In this document: positions 42,794 through 54,562 of the stretch, piece by piece | Numbering within the stretch: position 1 is the stretch's first letter | Layout: each line of letters begins with the position of its first letter | Assembly: GCF_900103875.1 (NCBI RefSeq) | Contig: NZ_LT629705.1 | Location: 2,117,001 to 2,181,000, forward strand | DNA length: 64,000 nucleotides | DNA from: Pseudomonas arsenicoxydans | Lineage (GTDB): Bacteria > Pseudomonadota > Gammaproteobacteria > Pseudomonadales > Pseudomonadaceae | Direction: 5' to 3' | The notes under the pieces: model-generated | Databases searched by the model: none | What the model saw: the letters and a program-made list of their open reading frames with translations, nothing else | Told to the model about the DNA's origin: nothing | Program-made: the position numbers and the translations under genes

Positions 42794-43378
42794 TCAGGCC
42801 TTCTGGCTGTGCAGGTTTTTCATCGCGCGGTTCCATTCCCCGGCGAGGATATCCGGCAGCACGCCGAGGGCAAAGTCGATGCTGGCATCGAGTTTTTCCT
42901 GTTCGGCGCGTGGCGCACGACCCAGGACGAAATTTGAAACCATACTGGCTACGCCCGGGTGGCCAATGCCAAGCCGCAAGCGGTAGAAGGTATTCTGATT
43001 GCCCAGTTGCGCAATGATGTCGCGCAACCCGTTGTGACCGCCATGTCCGCCGCCCTGTTTGAGTTTGGCAACGCCGGGAGGCAGGTCGAGTTCATCGTGC
43101 GCCACGAGGATTTCTTCAGGCTTGATGCGAAAGAAGCCTGCAAGTGCCGCGACGGCCTGGCCGCTGCGGTTCATGTACGTGGTGGGAATCAGCAGACGAA
43201 CATCCTGACCTTGATGCGAAAAGCGTCCGGTCAGGCCAAAATATTTGCGATCGGCCACAAGGTTCACACCCTGTGCGTTCGCGATGCGCTCAACAAAAAG
43301 GGCCCCTGCGTTATGCCGGGTCTGTTCGTATTCAGCGCCTGGATTTCCCAGGCCAACGATCAGTTTGATGGCAGTCAC
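42794..43378 (-). CDS. pth: Peptidyl-tRNA hydrolase
   Basis: 194 residues. It releases peptides from peptidyl-tRNA that dropped off ribosomes. [15 protein letters not shown] holds the substrate Asn and the catalytic His22. HDELDLPPG supplies the Asp, and [11 protein letters not shown] is the tRNA-binding loop. Family length is normal. It lies 169 bp downstream of rplY on the same strand. Confidence 0.95.
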   Translation of the reverse strand: MTAIKLIVGLGNPGAEYEQTRHNAGALFVERIANAQGVNLVADRKYFGLTGRFSHQGQDVRLLIPTTYMNRSGQAVAALAGFFRIKPEEILVAHDELDLPPGVAKLKQGGGHGGHNGLRDIIAQLGNQNTFYRLRLGIGHPGVASMVSNFVLGRAPRAEQEKLDASIDFALGVLPDILAGEWNRAMKNLHSQKA

Positions 43379-43547
43379 GATAGGGGCCCTTTCCTGGAGT
43401 GGTGGATAACTTCGCCGCGATCAGTGCGTGCGGCGAAAGTGGACGACAAGTGCTCATTTACCATTATGTAAACTTCGCGTTCTCGCCCGCTTTCTCGCTA
43501 CGTTCTAGTCCGCGATGCTTCCAGTCACTCCGGCGAACAGAGTGAAA

Positions 43548-44153
43548 TTACTCTGCTGCGCCTTCTTCGGTAGCTTCTTCTGGAGCAACACGTGGTGCGT
43601 GGACGTTGGCAACAGCCTTGTCATCACCGTGTGCCAGAGCAACAAACTCAACGCCTTTAGGGGCTTTGAGGTCGGACAAGTGAATGATCGAACCGATTTC
43701 GGCGTTAGCCAGGTCGACTTCGATGAATTCAGGCAGGTCTTTCGGCAGGCAGGTCACTTCGATTTCCGAAACAACGTGCGAAACTTCGCCGCCTTTCTTG
43801 ATCGGAGCTTCTTCGCCAACAAAGTGTACAGGCACGATAGCGGTCAGTTTCTGGCCAGCTACAACGCGTACGAAGTCAGCGTGCAACACGTGGCCTTTAG
43901 CCGGGTGACGTTGCAGAGCCTTGATGATTACGTTTTGCTTGGTGCCACCAACGTTCAGCTCGATGATGTGGCTGTAAGCCGCTTCGTTTTCGAGCAGTTT
44001 GGCAACTTCTTTAGCCAGCATGCTGATGGATTCAGGGGCTTTTTCGCCACCGTAAACTACAGCTGGAACCAGGCTTGCGAGACGACGCAGGCGGCGGCTC
44101 GCACCTTTCCCCAGGTCGGAACGCACTTCAGCATTCAGAGTAAATTCGTTCAT
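43548..44153 (-). CDS. rplY: 50S ribosomal protein L25/general stress protein Ctc
   Basis: 201 residues, the long (CTC) form. The N-terminal L25 5S-rRNA-binding barrel (about 1-95; [22 protein letters not shown]) is followed by the TL5 C-terminal domain, ending in an acidic tail. The start ATG at 44153 follows ttggagata. It lies downstream of prs, separated by a strong terminator. Confidence 0.95.
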   Translation of the reverse strand: MNEFTLNAEVRSDLGKGASRRLRRLASLVPAVVYGGEKAPESISMLAKEVAKLLENEAAYSHIIELNVGGTKQNVIIKALQRHPAKGHVLHADFVRVVAGQKLTAIVPVHFVGEEAPIKKGGEVSHVVSEIEVTCLPKDLPEFIEVDLANAEIGSIIHLSDLKAPKGVEFVALAHGDDKAVANVHAPRVAPEEATEEGAAE

Positions 44154-44218
44154 TTTGTATCTCCAAAATAACCACATTCGCCCCAGCGTTTGCGACCAGC
44201 GCTAAAGGCGATATGGGC

Positions 44219-44263
44219 AAAAAAGCCCCGCCCCGACAGGAATGCCGGGGCGGGGCGCTTTTC
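44219..44263 (-). terminator. Terminator of prs
   Basis: 10-bp GC stem gccccgcccc / ggggcggggc, extended by A/T pairs and a T-run on the minus strand, 32 bp past the prs stop. Confidence 0.9.
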
Positions 44264-44294
44264 GTCAACGAGATGGTCGAGAAGGGCAGGGCCC

Positions 44295-45236
44295 TTAACG
44301 GAACATCGCGCTGATCGATTCTTCATTGCTGATGCGGCGGACCGCTTCGGCAACTACCGGCGCGATATCCAGTTGACGGATACGCGAGCAGGCTTGTGCA
44401 GCAGCGGACAACGGGATGGTGTTAGTCACCACCAGTTCGTCCAGCATGGAATTTTCGATGTTTTCGATCGCCCGACCGGACAGCACAGGGTGTGTGCAGT
44501 AGGCGAAAACCTTGGCAGCGCCATGCTCTTTCAGGGCCTTTGCCGCGTGGCACAGAGTGCCGGCGGTATCGACCATGTCATCGACCAGAATACAGGTGCG
44601 CCCTTCGACATCACCGATGATATGCATCACTTCAGAGTGATTGGCTTTCTCACGGCGTTTGTCGATGATCCCGAGATCCACGCCCAGGGATTTGGCAACA
44701 GCACGTGCACGCACGACGCCACCAATGTCCGGGGACACGATCATCAGGTTTTCGAAGCGCTGATCTTCAATGTCATCCACCAGAACCGGGGAGCCGTAGA
44801 TGTTATCTACCGGAATATCGAAGAAACCCTGGATTTGGTCAGCATGCAGATCAACCGTGAGAACACGGTCGATGCCGACTACGGTAAGCATGTCAGCAAC
44901 GACTTTCGCGCTGATAGCCACACGTGCGGAACGCGGACGGCGATCCTGACGGGCATAACCAAAGTAAGGAATAACAGCAGTGATACGAGTAGCTGAGGAG
45001 CGGCGGAAGGCATCAGCCATCACTACCAGTTCCATCAGGTTATCGTTGGTCGGAGCGCAAGTCGGCTGAATAATGAAGACGTCTTTACCGCGGACGTTTT
45101 CATTGATCTCGGCAGTAATTTCGCCGTCGGAAAATTTTCCAACAGAGATGTCACCGAGAGGGATATGCAGCTGACGTACAACACGCCGAGCCAGATCGGG
45201 GTTAGCGTTCCCCGTAAAGACCATCATCTTGGACAC
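44295..45236 (-). CDS. prs: Ribose-phosphate pyrophosphokinase (PRPP synthase)
   Basis: 313 residues starting at GTG 45236; the longer in-frame reading runs into the tRNA-Gln gene. It makes PRPP from ribose 5-phosphate and ATP for nucleotide, His and Trp synthesis. [14 protein letters not shown], the ATP-site FGYARQDRR, and the PRPP loop [13 protein letters not shown] are all present. tRNA-Gln lies 46 bp upstream on the same strand. Confidence 0.96.
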   Translation of the reverse strand: MSKMMVFTGNANPDLARRVVRQLHIPLGDISVGKFSDGEITAEINENVRGKDVFIIQPTCAPTNDNLMELVVMADAFRRSSATRITAVIPYFGYARQDRRPRSARVAISAKVVADMLTVVGIDRVLTVDLHADQIQGFFDIPVDNIYGSPVLVDDIEDQRFENLMIVSPDIGGVVRARAVAKSLGVDLGIIDKRREKANHSEVMHIIGDVEGRTCILVDDMVDTAGTLCHAAKALKEHGAAKVFAYCTHPVLSGRAIENIENSMLDELVVTNTIPLSAAAQACSRIRQLDIAPVVAEAVRRISNEESISAMFR

Positions 45237-45282
45237 GCGCAGTACCTGAAGGCTGAGGGTAACCTGGATGAGTATAGGAAAA

Positions 45283-45357
45283 TGGCAGGGGCGGCTGGAT
45301 TCGAACCAACGCATGGCAGGATCAAAACCTGCTGCCTTACCGCTTGGCGACGCCCCT
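45283..45357 (-). tRNA. tRNA-Gln (UUG)
   Basis: 75 nt including encoded CCA. Acceptor AGGGGCG/CGCCCCT pairs fully, the anticodon loop TTTTGAT gives UUG, and the T-loop is TTCGAAT. It sits between ispE and prs, as in other pseudomonads. Confidence 0.95.
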
Positions 45358-45393
45358 GTATCTGTTGCAACGATTACCCAGTAATCGATTCCT

Positions 45394-46245
45394 TTAGAGC
45401 AGATTTTGCAGCTTGCGATGCAACATCGAAATGTTGCTTCCCTTTGCTACAAACCCTGTAAGGGTCTCTGTAAGAAGGGCCGAGACTTTATCAGCTTCAG
45501 CTTTGCTTGGGAAGCCCCCAAACACACAACTTCCAGTTCCGGTGAGTTTTGCTTCGGTAAATTTACCTAACAAATTCAAAGCGTTACGTACATCTGGATA
45601 ACGCCTTGCTACCACCGGTAAGCAGTCATTTCGACTGTTTCCCTTGGGAACGGGGCGCACTTTAATGGGAGAAGAGTTACGTGTCAACAACGGATCTGAA
45701 AAAATTTCTGCTGTACTTACAGAGACTTGCGGCACAAGCACGAGATACCACGGTTCTTCGGGGTCCACAGGGGTCAGTTTCTCCCCCACGCCTTCGGCGA
45801 AAGCCGCGTGTCCACGCACGAAAACCGGGACGTCCGCGCCCAGCGTCAGGCCCAAAGCGGCCAGCCGATCCTCATCCCAATCCAGTTGCCAGAGATGGTT
45901 GAGGCCCAGCAAAGTTGTCGCGGCATTTGAGCTGCCGCCACCGATGCCACCGCCCATGGGTAATATTTTTTCGATCCAGATGTCGATCCCGAGCGAACAA
46001 CCGGATTGCTCCTGAAGTTTTTTTGCGGCTCGAACAATCAGGTTGCTGTCGTGAGGAACGCCATCGAATTCGGTGTGCAAACGAATCACGCCGTCATCGC
46101 GAACGGCGAAAGTTATTTCATCGCCGTAATCGAGAAACTGAAAAATCGTCTGCAGTTCGTGATAACCGTCTTCACGGCGACCGAGGATGTGCAGCATCAG
46201 ATTGAGTTTGGCCGGCGAGGGCAGCGTCAAGCGAGGAGCTGTCAT
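45394..46245 (-). CDS. ispE: 4-diphosphocytidyl-2-C-methyl-D-erythritol kinase
   Basis: 283 residues from the ATG at 46245, 2 nt after the lolB stop. It is the fourth enzyme of the MEP isoprenoid pathway, a GHMP kinase. [21 protein letters not shown] carries the catalytic Lys (split motif PAKLNL/DGYH), the ATP loop is [14 protein letters not shown], and GTGSCVFG is GHMP motif 3. Full length. Confidence 0.95.
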   Translation of the reverse strand: MTAPRLTLPSPAKLNLMLHILGRREDGYHELQTIFQFLDYGDEITFAVRDDGVIRLHTEFDGVPHDSNLIVRAAKKLQEQSGCSLGIDIWIEKILPMGGGIGGGSSNAATTLLGLNHLWQLDWDEDRLAALGLTLGADVPVFVRGHAAFAEGVGEKLTPVDPEEPWYLVLVPQVSVSTAEIFSDPLLTRNSSPIKVRPVPKGNSRNDCLPVVARRYPDVRNALNLLGKFTEAKLTGTGSCVFGGFPSKAEADKVSALLTETLTGFVAKGSNISMLHRKLQNLL

Positions 46246-46247
46246 GA

Positions 46248-46865
46248 TCACTGCCCCAGCTTGCGTGGTTGCCATTCCTTGATCACCAGCGTGACATCAA
46301 GGTCGGTGCCGTGCAGTTTGATCCGCTCGGGCAGCCAATAGCCGTTTTGTTCGGCGTAACTGAGGTATTCCACCTGCCAGCCATCTTGCTCGAGATTGGC
46401 CAGGCGGCTGTCGGCATCCAGCGTCAGGTGACTTTTGCTGTCCGGGGCCGGGAGCCCGCGAACCCACCAGGCCAGATTGGACACCGGCAGTTTCCAGCCG
46501 AGCTGTTCCTCGACCAGCGCTTCGGGCGTCGTCGCGTCATAGCGACCCTGATTGGCCACTTCCAGCGACACTTTGCCCGGGCGACCGGTCAAGCGAGCCG
46601 CGCCTCGACCCAGCGGGCCGGAAAGTCGGATGTCGTAGTAATCCTGTCGCTGCAACCAGTACAGCGTACCGCTGCCCGAGTCCTTGGGCGCACGAATGCC
46701 GATTTTGCCGTTGATCTGCCAGCCATCGAGGCTGGTCAATTGCTGTTTGTATTGGCGCCATTGGGCCGGGTTGCCTTGACCCTGGACCGATTCGCGGGCG
46801 CCGAAGCCCGCGCAACCGGCGAGCAGGGCAATGAAGCTGAAAACGATGAGGTGGCGCAAAAACAT
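46248..46865 (-). CDS. lolB: Outer-membrane lipoprotein receptor LolB
   Basis: 205 residues with a lipoprotein signal (lipobox LLAGC, Cys18). It receives lipoproteins from LolA and inserts them in the outer membrane. [22 protein letters not shown] and [12 protein letters not shown] are LolB hallmarks. It lies 3 bp after the TPR gene stop, in one operon with ispE. Confidence 0.94.
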   Translation of the reverse strand: MFLRHLIVFSFIALLAGCAGFGARESVQGQGNPAQWRQYKQQLTSLDGWQINGKIGIRAPKDSGSGTLYWLQRQDYYDIRLSGPLGRGAARLTGRPGKVSLEVANQGRYDATTPEALVEEQLGWKLPVSNLAWWVRGLPAPDSKSHLTLDADSRLANLEQDGWQVEYLSYAEQNGYWLPERIKLHGTDLDVTLVIKEWQPRKLGQ

Positions 46866-46868
46866 AAC

Positions 46869-48593
46869 TTAAAGAGTCTCTGATCCGGTCAGGCGCTTGA
46901 TGGTGCTGCGCAGGGCGGGGCTGTCGGGTTGTTCCTTGAGGAACTTGCCCCATATTTGCTTGGCTTCGCGTTGCTTGCCGTTGGCCCACAGGACTTCGCC
47001 CAGGTGAGCGGCCACTTCCTGATCGGGAAAACGCTCCAGGGCCTGGCGCAGATACCGCTCGGCTTCATCCAGATTGCCCAGGCGGAAGTTCACCCAGCCG
47101 AGGCTGTCGAGCACCGCCGGGTCTTCCGGATTGATGTGGTGCGCCTGTTCGATCAAGGCCTTGGCTTCAGCGTAACGCGTTGTGCGGTCGGACAGGGTGT
47201 AGCCGAGGGCGTTCAACGCCATCGCATTGTCCGGGTCGCGCTTGATGATCAGTCGCAGGTCTTTCTCCATCTGCGCCAGGTCATTGCGTTTTTCCGCCTG
47301 CATGGCGCGGGTGTAAAGCAGGTTCAGGTCGTCCGGGTATTTTTGCAGTGCTGTTTGCAGCACTTGCCAGGCTTTGTCCGGCTGCTTGTTGGCAGACAAG
47401 GTCTCGGCTTCGACCAGGTACAACTGGATCGCGTAATCGGGCTGCGCGTCGCGCTCCGCCTGCAGGCGTCTCTGCGCTTCAGCGGTCTTGCCGTTGTTGA
47501 TCAGAATGTCGGTCTGGCGTAACTGCGCCGGCAGGTAGTCTTTGCCGGGGCCGACCTGAGCGTATTCGATCAGCGCGCCTTGCGGGTCATTACGCTCTTC
47601 AGCAATACGGCCCAGGTTCAGGTGCGCGGAGTCGACGTGGCTATCCCGGGCGATCAGGTCTTCCAGGTAACCCTTGGCCTCATTCCAGGCCTTGGCTTCC
47701 AGGCAGACCAGTGCCAGGGAATAACGTAGTTCGTCGTCTTCCGGGTATTGCTGAACAAGGCTTGAGAATTCGGCCTTGGCGTCTTCCATGCGGTCCTGTT
47801 CAACCAGCATGCGCGCATAAGTCAGGCGCAGGCGTTTGTCGTCCGGGTATTTCTTGATGCTTTTTTGCAGCAGCGGCAGGGCTTCGTCGCCACGATTGAG
47901 CGTTTGCAGCAGGCGCGCGCGCAGGAGGATCGGCGCAATTTCGCCTTCTTCCGGTGGATTGTTTTCCAGCAGGGCCAGTGCGCCCTTGGTGTCGCCGTCC
48001 TGTTGCAGCAGCAGGGCCTTGCCGAAGATCAACTGGCTGTTATGCGGATGGCGCAGCAGTAAACGGTCAAAACTCTTCATCAGGCCATTGCGCGTGTCCT
48101 GGTCGGTATCGGCCGCGGACAGGGCAAGGAAGTCGAAATGCGTGTCGCCCTTGCCTTGCAGGACTTTCTCCATATAAGCCATGGAGTCGTCATATCGCCC
48201 GGCGCGAGCCAGTTGCACGGCAGCGGCTCGTTGCGCCTCGAGATCATTGGGGGCGTTTTTCGCCCAGATCAACGCGGTATCCAGGGCTGCCTGGTCGGCG
48301 CCTAGGTACTCGGCGATGCGGAAGGCCCGCTCGGAGATGCCCGGATCCTGGGTATTGATGGCCTGGGTCACGTAGTTGTCCAGCGCAATGTCGAAACGAT
48401 TGCGTTGGCCAGCCAGTTCGGCGCTCAGCAGGCTGAAGATGGTTTCTTCACTGAATGAGCTGTAAACCTTGGGCTTTTCAGGGGCTGGAGTGCTGTCTTC
48501 GACCGGCGACGTACCGTCCGACGAAACGGGTGCCAAGGCCTGGCAGCCGCTGAGGAAGACAAAAGCGAGGAGCAACGCGGAAGATCTATTCAT
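46869..48593 (-). CDS. Tetratricopeptide-repeat lipoprotein
   Basis: 574 residues with a lipobox (FLSGC, Cys17) and a Pro/Ser/Glu linker, then an alpha-helical solenoid of about ten TPR units (for example NALGYTLSDRTTRYAEAKAL and VLDSLGWVNFRLGNLDEAER). It is the conserved upstream partner of lolB-ispE in Pseudomonas (PA4667-type). Probably a periplasmic, outer-membrane-anchored scaffold; its exact role is not known to me. Divergent from hemA. Confidence 0.88.
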   Translation of the reverse strand: MNRSSALLLAFVFLSGCQALAPVSSDGTSPVEDSTPAPEKPKVYSSFSEETIFSLLSAELAGQRNRFDIALDNYVTQAINTQDPGISERAFRIAEYLGADQAALDTALIWAKNAPNDLEAQRAAAVQLARAGRYDDSMAYMEKVLQGKGDTHFDFLALSAADTDQDTRNGLMKSFDRLLLRHPHNSQLIFGKALLLQQDGDTKGALALLENNPPEEGEIAPILLRARLLQTLNRGDEALPLLQKSIKKYPDDKRLRLTYARMLVEQDRMEDAKAEFSSLVQQYPEDDELRYSLALVCLEAKAWNEAKGYLEDLIARDSHVDSAHLNLGRIAEERNDPQGALIEYAQVGPGKDYLPAQLRQTDILINNGKTAEAQRRLQAERDAQPDYAIQLYLVEAETLSANKQPDKAWQVLQTALQKYPDDLNLLYTRAMQAEKRNDLAQMEKDLRLIIKRDPDNAMALNALGYTLSDRTTRYAEAKALIEQAHHINPEDPAVLDSLGWVNFRLGNLDEAERYLRQALERFPDQEVAAHLGEVLWANGKQREAKQIWGKFLKEQPDSPALRSTIKRLTGSETL

Positions 48594-48775
48594 ATAGGAA
48601 GAGGACGACTAACCTGCGGTCGGATCATCATGACACAAGCCTTCGGCCAAACATAACCGAGTCTCGAATGAGGCCTTTATAGAGGCAGGTCATTGGGACA
48701 ATAGTCAGCGGTAGTTGTTCTGGCTCTGTCGAAGTAGGACAATTGCCGGCTTCACGTCACTATCAGCGACCTTGA

Positions 48776-50061
48776 ATGGCCTTCCTTGCACTCGGTATTA
48801 ACCACAAGACTGCTTCAGTAGACGTCCGCGAGCGCGTGGCCTTTACCCCTGAGCAGCTGGTGGAGGCCTTGCAGCAGCTCTGCCGACTCACCGACAGCCG
48901 CGAAGCTGCGATCCTCTCCACCTGCAATCGCAGTGAGCTCTATATAGAACAGGATCACCTTTCGGCTGACATCGTGTTGCGCTGGCTGGCCGATTACCAT
49001 CATTTGAGCCTCGAAGAGCTGCGCGCGAGCAGTTATGTGCACGAAGATGATGCGGCAGTTCGTCACATGATGCGGGTCGCCTCCGGGCTCGATTCGCTGG
49101 TGTTGGGTGAACCACAGATTCTCGGCCAGATGAAATCGGCCTACGCCGTCGCGCGAGAGGCCGGGACCATCGGTCCGCTGCTCGGTCGCCTGTTCCAGGC
49201 CACCTTCAATGCGGCCAAGCAGGTGCGCACCGACACCGCCATCGGCGAAAACCCGGTGTCCGTGGCGTTTGCCGCGGTCAGCCTGGCTAAACAGATCTTC
49301 AGTGACCTGCAACGTAGCCAGGCCTTGCTGATCGGCGCCGGCGAGACCATCACACTGGTCGCCCGTCACCTGCATGAACTGGGTGTAAAGCGCATCGTTG
49401 TCGCCAACCGCACCCTGGAGCGCGCCAGCATTCTGGCCGAGCAGTTTGGCGCTCACGCGGTCCTGCTCTCGGAAATTCCGGCTGAACTGGTGCGCAGCGA
49501 CATCGTCATCAGCTCCACCGCCAGCCAGTTGCCGATCCTCGGTAAAGGGGCGGTTGAAAGCGCATTGAAACTGCGTAAACACAAGCCGATCTTCATGGTA
49601 GACATCGCCGTACCGCGCGATATTGAGCCTGAAGTCGGCGAGTTGGACGACGTTTACCTCTATAGCGTCGACGATCTCCACGAAGTGGTCGCCGAAAACC
49701 TCAAGAGTCGTCAGGGCGCAGCCCAGGCGGCGGAAGAGATGGTCTCGGTGGGCGCCGAAGATTTCATGGTGCGCCTGCGCGAGCTCGCGGCGGTGGATGT
49801 GCTCAAGGCTTATCGTCAACAAAGCGAGCGCATGCGCGACGAAGAATTGCAGAAGGCCCAGCGCATGCTGGCCAACGGCAGCAGCGCCGAAGACGTGCTG
49901 GTGCAAATGGCGCGTGCTTTGACCAACAAACTGATGCACGCACCGAGCGTGCAGTTGAAAAAGCTCTCTGCCGAAGGCCGCCTCGATGCGCTGGCCATGG
50001 CCCAGGAACTCTTTGCCCTGAATGAGGGCTCATCGGATAGCTTTTCGGATAAGAAACCGCA

Positions 50062-50065
<4 letters not shown>
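48776..50065 (+). CDS. hemA: Glutamyl-tRNA reductase
   Basis: 429 residues. First step of the C5 tetrapyrrole pathway: glutamyl-tRNA(Gln-type Glu) to glutamate-1-semialdehyde with NADPH. The nucleophile is Cys50 in STCNRSE, the NADPH site is [15 protein letters not shown] and a C-terminal dimerisation helix is present. It is the first gene of hemA-prfA-prmC-moeB-murI and overlaps prfA by 4 bp. Confidence 0.96.
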
Positions 50066-51144
<1,079 letters not shown>

Positions 51145-51975
51145 ATGACGATCATTGCCAGTTTGTTGCGCGCCGCCGTTTTGCCCGACTCGCCCACAGC
51201 GCGCCTGGATGCCGAGTTGTTGCTGGCGGCGGCGTTGGGCAAGTCCCGCAGTTTTTTGCATACCTGGCCCGAGCGCATTGTCCCAAGCGAGGCGGCGCTG
51301 AAGTTTGCCGAGTTCCTGCAACGTCGCCGTGGCGGTGAGCCAGTGGCGTACATTCTCGGTCAGCAAGGTTTCTGGAAGCTTGATCTGGAAGTCGCACCGC
51401 ACACACTGATCCCGCGCCCGGACACTGAATTGCTGGTGGAAGCCGCGCTGGAACTGTTGCCCGCCACACCCGCCAAGGTCCTCGACCTCGGCACCGGCAG
51501 CGGGGCCATTGCCTTGGCCCTGGCCAGCGAACGTCCGGCGTGGCGAGTCACCGCGGTGGATCGCGTGCTCGAAGCCGTGGCCCTTGCCGAACGCAATCGT
51601 CAGCGCCTGCACCTGAACAACGCCACCGTCCTGAGCAGCCATTGGTTCAGTGCGCTGCAAGGTCAGCGCTTTCAACTGATCATCAGCAACCCGCCTTACA
51701 TCGCCTCGGCCGATCCACATCTGGTTGAAGGTGACGTGCGCTTTGAGCCGGCCAGTGCCTTGGTCGCAGGCGTCGATGGGCTGGATGACCTGCGGCTGAT
51801 CGTCGCCCAGGCGCCGGATCATCTTGAGGCGGGTGGCTGGCTGATGCTCGAACACGGTTACGATCAAGCCACGGCCGTGCGTGATTTGCTGCTGAGTCGT
51901 GGTTTTGAAGAAGTCCACAGCCGCACCGATCTGGGCGGTCACGAACGTATCAGCCTGGGGCGCCTGCCGTGCTGA
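51145..51975 (+). CDS. prmC: Release-factor glutamine methyltransferase
   Basis: 276 residues. It methylates the GGQ Gln of RF1/RF2. SAM motif DLGTGSGAIALAL and catalytic NPPY (IISNPPYIASAD) are intact, and an N-terminal helical substrate domain precedes them. It follows prfA directly and overlaps moeB by 7 bp. Confidence 0.96.
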   Translation: MTIIASLLRAAVLPDSPTARLDAELLLAAALGKSRSFLHTWPERIVPSEAALKFAEFLQRRRGGEPVAYILGQQGFWKLDLEVAPHTLIPRPDTELLVEAALELLPATPAKVLDLGTGSGAIALALASERPAWRVTAVDRVLEAVALAERNRQRLHLNNATVLSSHWFSALQGQRFQLIISNPPYIASADPHLVEGDVRFEPASALVAGVDGLDDLRLIVAQAPDHLEAGGWLMLEHGYDQATAVRDLLLSRGFEEVHSRTDLGGHERISLGRLPC

Positions 51976-52724
51976 ATGATCAGGAATTGTTGCGCTACAG
52001 TCGGCAGATTCTGTTGCAACACGTCGACATCGACGGTCAGTTGCGGCTCAAGGAAAGCCGCGTATTGATCGTCGGTCTCGGCGGGCTTGGCTCGCCGGTT
52101 GCGCTGTACCTGGCTGCGGCCGGCGTCGGCGAGCTGCATCTGGCGGACTTCGACAGCGTCGATCTGACCAACCTGCAACGTCAGATCATTCACGACACCG
52201 ACAGCGTGGGCCTGAGCAAGGTCGACTCGGCGATTCACCGACTGGCTGCGATCAATCCCGAGATTCAGTTGATCGCCCATCGCACCGCGCTGGACGAAGA
52301 CACTTTGGCCGCCGCCGTAGCCGCCGTGGATCTGGTGCTCGACTGCTCCGACAATTTCTCCACCCGTGAAGCGGTCAACGCTGAGTGTGTGGCTGCGCGC
52401 AAACCGCTGGTCAGTGGCGCGGCGATTCGGCTCGAAGGGCAATTGTCGGTGTTCGACCCGCGTCGCCCGGAAAGTCCGTGCTACCACTGTTTATACGGGC
52501 ACGGCAGCGAAGCCGAATTGACGTGCAGCGAAGCCGGGGTCATCGGACCGTTGGTGGGGCTGGTGGGCAGCCTTCAGGCGCTGGAGGCGATGAAGCTGCT
52601 GGTCGGTTTCGGCGAACCGCTGGTGGGTCGCCTGTTGTTGATCGATGCCTTGGGCTCACGCTTTCGTGAGCTGCGGGTCAAACGTGATCCGGGTTGCAGC
52701 GTCTGTGGTTCGACACATGCGTGA
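51969..52724 (+). CDS. moeB: Molybdopterin-synthase adenylyltransferase MoeB
   Basis: 251 residues from a GTG at 51969 that overlaps the prmC stop. The E1-like adenylation site is [15 protein letters not shown], followed by LQRQIIHDT and the DCSDNFSTR loop. Zn Cys pairs are CYHC and, at the end, CSVCGS. It activates the MoaD C-terminus (ThiF/ThiS pair is the alternative). It overlaps murI by 8 bp. Confidence 0.93.
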   Translation: MLNDQELLRYSRQILLQHVDIDGQLRLKESRVLIVGLGGLGSPVALYLAAAGVGELHLADFDSVDLTNLQRQIIHDTDSVGLSKVDSAIHRLAAINPEIQLIAHRTALDEDTLAAAVAAVDLVLDCSDNFSTREAVNAECVAARKPLVSGAAIRLEGQLSVFDPRRPESPCYHCLYGHGSEAELTCSEAGVIGPLVGLVGSLQALEAMKLLVGFGEPLVGRLLLIDALGSRFRELRVKRDPGCSVCGSTHA

Positions 52725-53508
52725 AGCGCCTATCGGCGTGTTCGACTCCGGCGTCGGCGGGCTCTCGGTGCTGGCCGAGATCCAGCGCCTGCTGCCCAAC
52801 GAGTCTTTGCTGTATGTCGCCGACTGCGGGAATATTCCCTACGGCGAGAAAACCCCCGCATTCATCCAGCAACGCTGCAGCGTCATGGCCGAATTTTTTC
52901 AGCGCCAAGGCGCGAAGGCCTTGGTGCTGGCCTGCAACACGGCGACGGTCGCCGGGGTTGCGGACTTGCGGCGCGATTATCCGCAATGGCCCATCGTCGG
53001 CATGGAGCCCGCTGTCAAACCGGCCGCTGCCGCGACCCGTAGCGGAGTGGTCGGCGTGCTCGCCACAACCGGCACGTTGCAGAGTGCCAAATTCGCCGCT
53101 TTGCTCGACCGTTTCGCCACGGATGTGCGGGTCATTACCCAACCATGCCCGGGCTTGGTAGAGCTGATTGAAAACGGCGATCTGCACAGCGAGGCATTGC
53201 GCCAGTTGCTGGCCAGTTATGTCGGACCGCTGCTCGGTGCCGGCTGCGACACAATTATTCTCGGTTGCACGCATTACCCCTTCCTAAAGCCGTTGCTAAA
53301 GCAGATGATCCCAGAAGACATCAGCCTGATCGACACCGGCGCCGCTGTAGCGCGGCAACTTCAGCGCCTGTTGGCCGAGCGTGAATTGCTCGCCGAAGGA
53401 CCTGCTCGCGCTGCACAGTTCTGGACGAGTTCCGATCCGGAACATTTCAGAAATATATTGCCGATCCTGTGGAATTCGTCTGGTGTTGTGCGAAGCTTTG
53501 AGCAATAA
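52717..53508 (+). CDS. murI: Glutamate racemase
   Basis: 263 residues from the ATG at 52717. It supplies D-Glu for peptidoglycan. [11 protein letters not shown], catalytic Cys in VLACNTAT and second catalytic Cys in LGCTHYPFL are all present. Last gene of the hemA operon. Confidence 0.95.
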   Translation: MREAPIGVFDSGVGGLSVLAEIQRLLPNESLLYVADCGNIPYGEKTPAFIQQRCSVMAEFFQRQGAKALVLACNTATVAGVADLRRDYPQWPIVGMEPAVKPAAAATRSGVVGVLATTGTLQSAKFAALLDRFATDVRVITQPCPGLVELIENGDLHSEALRQLLASYVGPLLGAGCDTIILGCTHYPFLKPLLKQMIPEDISLIDTGAAVARQLQRLLAERELLAEGPARAAQFWTSSDPEHFRNILPILWNSSGVVRSFEQ

Positions 53509-53614
53509 CTGAAAAGTTGGGGGAGCAGCGAATAATTGGGATGAACTTCTGATTAAGCGTCGACTTCTATAGCGAGAAGCAACAAAAAAACCATACGAAA
53601 TCGTTCGCAAAAGG

Positions 53615-54142
53615 ATGTTTCTAGTGAAGCGACTATTCTGCTTGGCTGCGATTGCGGCCGCACTGATGGGGCAAAGCTTTACCGCACAGGCGGCAGGCGT
53701 GGAGTTCGGGGTCGGCCAGACCGGTAATTCAACCATGACCTATCGGCTGGGCATGCAGTTCGACTGGGACAAGAGTTGGTTGCAAAGTGACGTTGGTCGT
53801 CTGACCGGTTACTGGAGTGGTGCCTACACCTATTGGGAAGCCGACAAGACCTCCAACAACAACAGCCTGTCCTTCTCTCCGGTGTTCGTTTACGAGTTTG
53901 CCGGCCAGACCGTCAAACCTTATGTCGAGGCGGGGATTGGTGTCGCATTTTTCTCTCATACCAAACTTGATGACAGCAGAATGGGCGAGTCTTTCCAGTT
54001 TGAAGACCGGATAGGGTTTGGCTTGCGCTTCGCGGGCGGACATGAAGTCGGGATTCGTGCGACGCACTATTCCAACGCCGGGCTTAATAGCTGGAACGAC
54101 GGTGTAGAGAGTTACGCGTTGCACTACACGATGCCGTTGTAA
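53615..54142 (+). CDS. pagL: Lipid A 3-O-deacylase PagL (acyloxyacyl hydrolase family)
   Basis: 175 residues. The signal peptide is cleaved near residue 26 (AQA|AGVEF), followed by an eight-stranded outer-membrane barrel with C-terminal LHYTMPL. The catalytic HxSN of PagL is visible in ATHYSNAGLN, with a downstream Glu (VESYALH) completing the triad. It removes the R-3-hydroxyacyl chain at position 3 of lipid A. It has its own promoter region, 106 bp after murI. Confidence 0.9.
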   Translation: MFLVKRLFCLAAIAAALMGQSFTAQAAGVEFGVGQTGNSTMTYRLGMQFDWDKSWLQSDVGRLTGYWSGAYTYWEADKTSNNNSLSFSPVFVYEFAGQTVKPYVEAGIGVAFFSHTKLDDSRMGESFQFEDRIGFGLRFAGGHEVGIRATHYSNAGLNSWNDGVESYALHYTMPL

Positions 54143-54158
54143 GACTCGATGCCTTAAA

Positions 54159-54182
54159 TGTGGGAGCGAGCCTGCTCCCACA
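54159..54182. repeat. Single REP-like hairpin
   Basis: tgtgggagc / gctcccaca stem with a gagcct loop, between the convergent pagL and YkgJ-type genes. It is a shortened REP core that can also serve as a terminator. Confidence 0.65.
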
Positions 54183-54204
54183 TCAGATTTTCGGTGTCTT
54201 TCAA

Positions 54205-54510
54205 TTACCGATACGCCGTGGTGATCCCTTGGCGTTCTTCGATGCACTCCGGCGCGCCCATCTCGAATTCCCGGCAGATCAGCGGGCGTTTTTCGTAGAT
54301 GGTGCACATCATGCTGTTGCGATCCAGCGCAGCACACCAGCCGTCATCCAGCCGCAGCATGACTTCCCCACCCCAATCATCGGTATCGATAAAACGTTCG
54401 GGCACGCCCGTGTCCGTGATCAGCATCACTTCGAGCTGGCAGCAGCATGCCGCGCAGGTCGAGCACGTGACGGCCGACTCGGTGATTTGCGTGTGGGGAA
54501 TGGTTTTCAT
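54205..54510 (-). CDS. YkgJ-family Cys-cluster protein
   Basis: 101 residues from the ATG at 54510. A Cys-rich N-terminus (CSTCAACCCQLE) and later C-T-I-Y and LICREF Cys residues form the PF03692 cluster, thought to bind zinc or iron-sulfur. MCTIYEKRPLICREFEMG is the family's diagnostic end. Function undefined. Confidence 0.88.
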   Translation of the reverse strand: MKTIPHTQITESAVTCSTCAACCCQLEVMLITDTGVPERFIDTDDWGGEVMLRLDDGWCAALDRNSMMCTIYEKRPLICREFEMGAPECIEERQGITTAYR

Positions 54511-54562
54511 GGCGCGCAGTGTAAGGCAGTGGGACGATGCTGTGTGAAAGGCCTGACGGACG

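Noticed and set aside
41688..42986. 432-codon frame antisense to ychF
   Set aside because: A shadow of ychF and pth; no ribosome site and composition of a reverse-complement frame.
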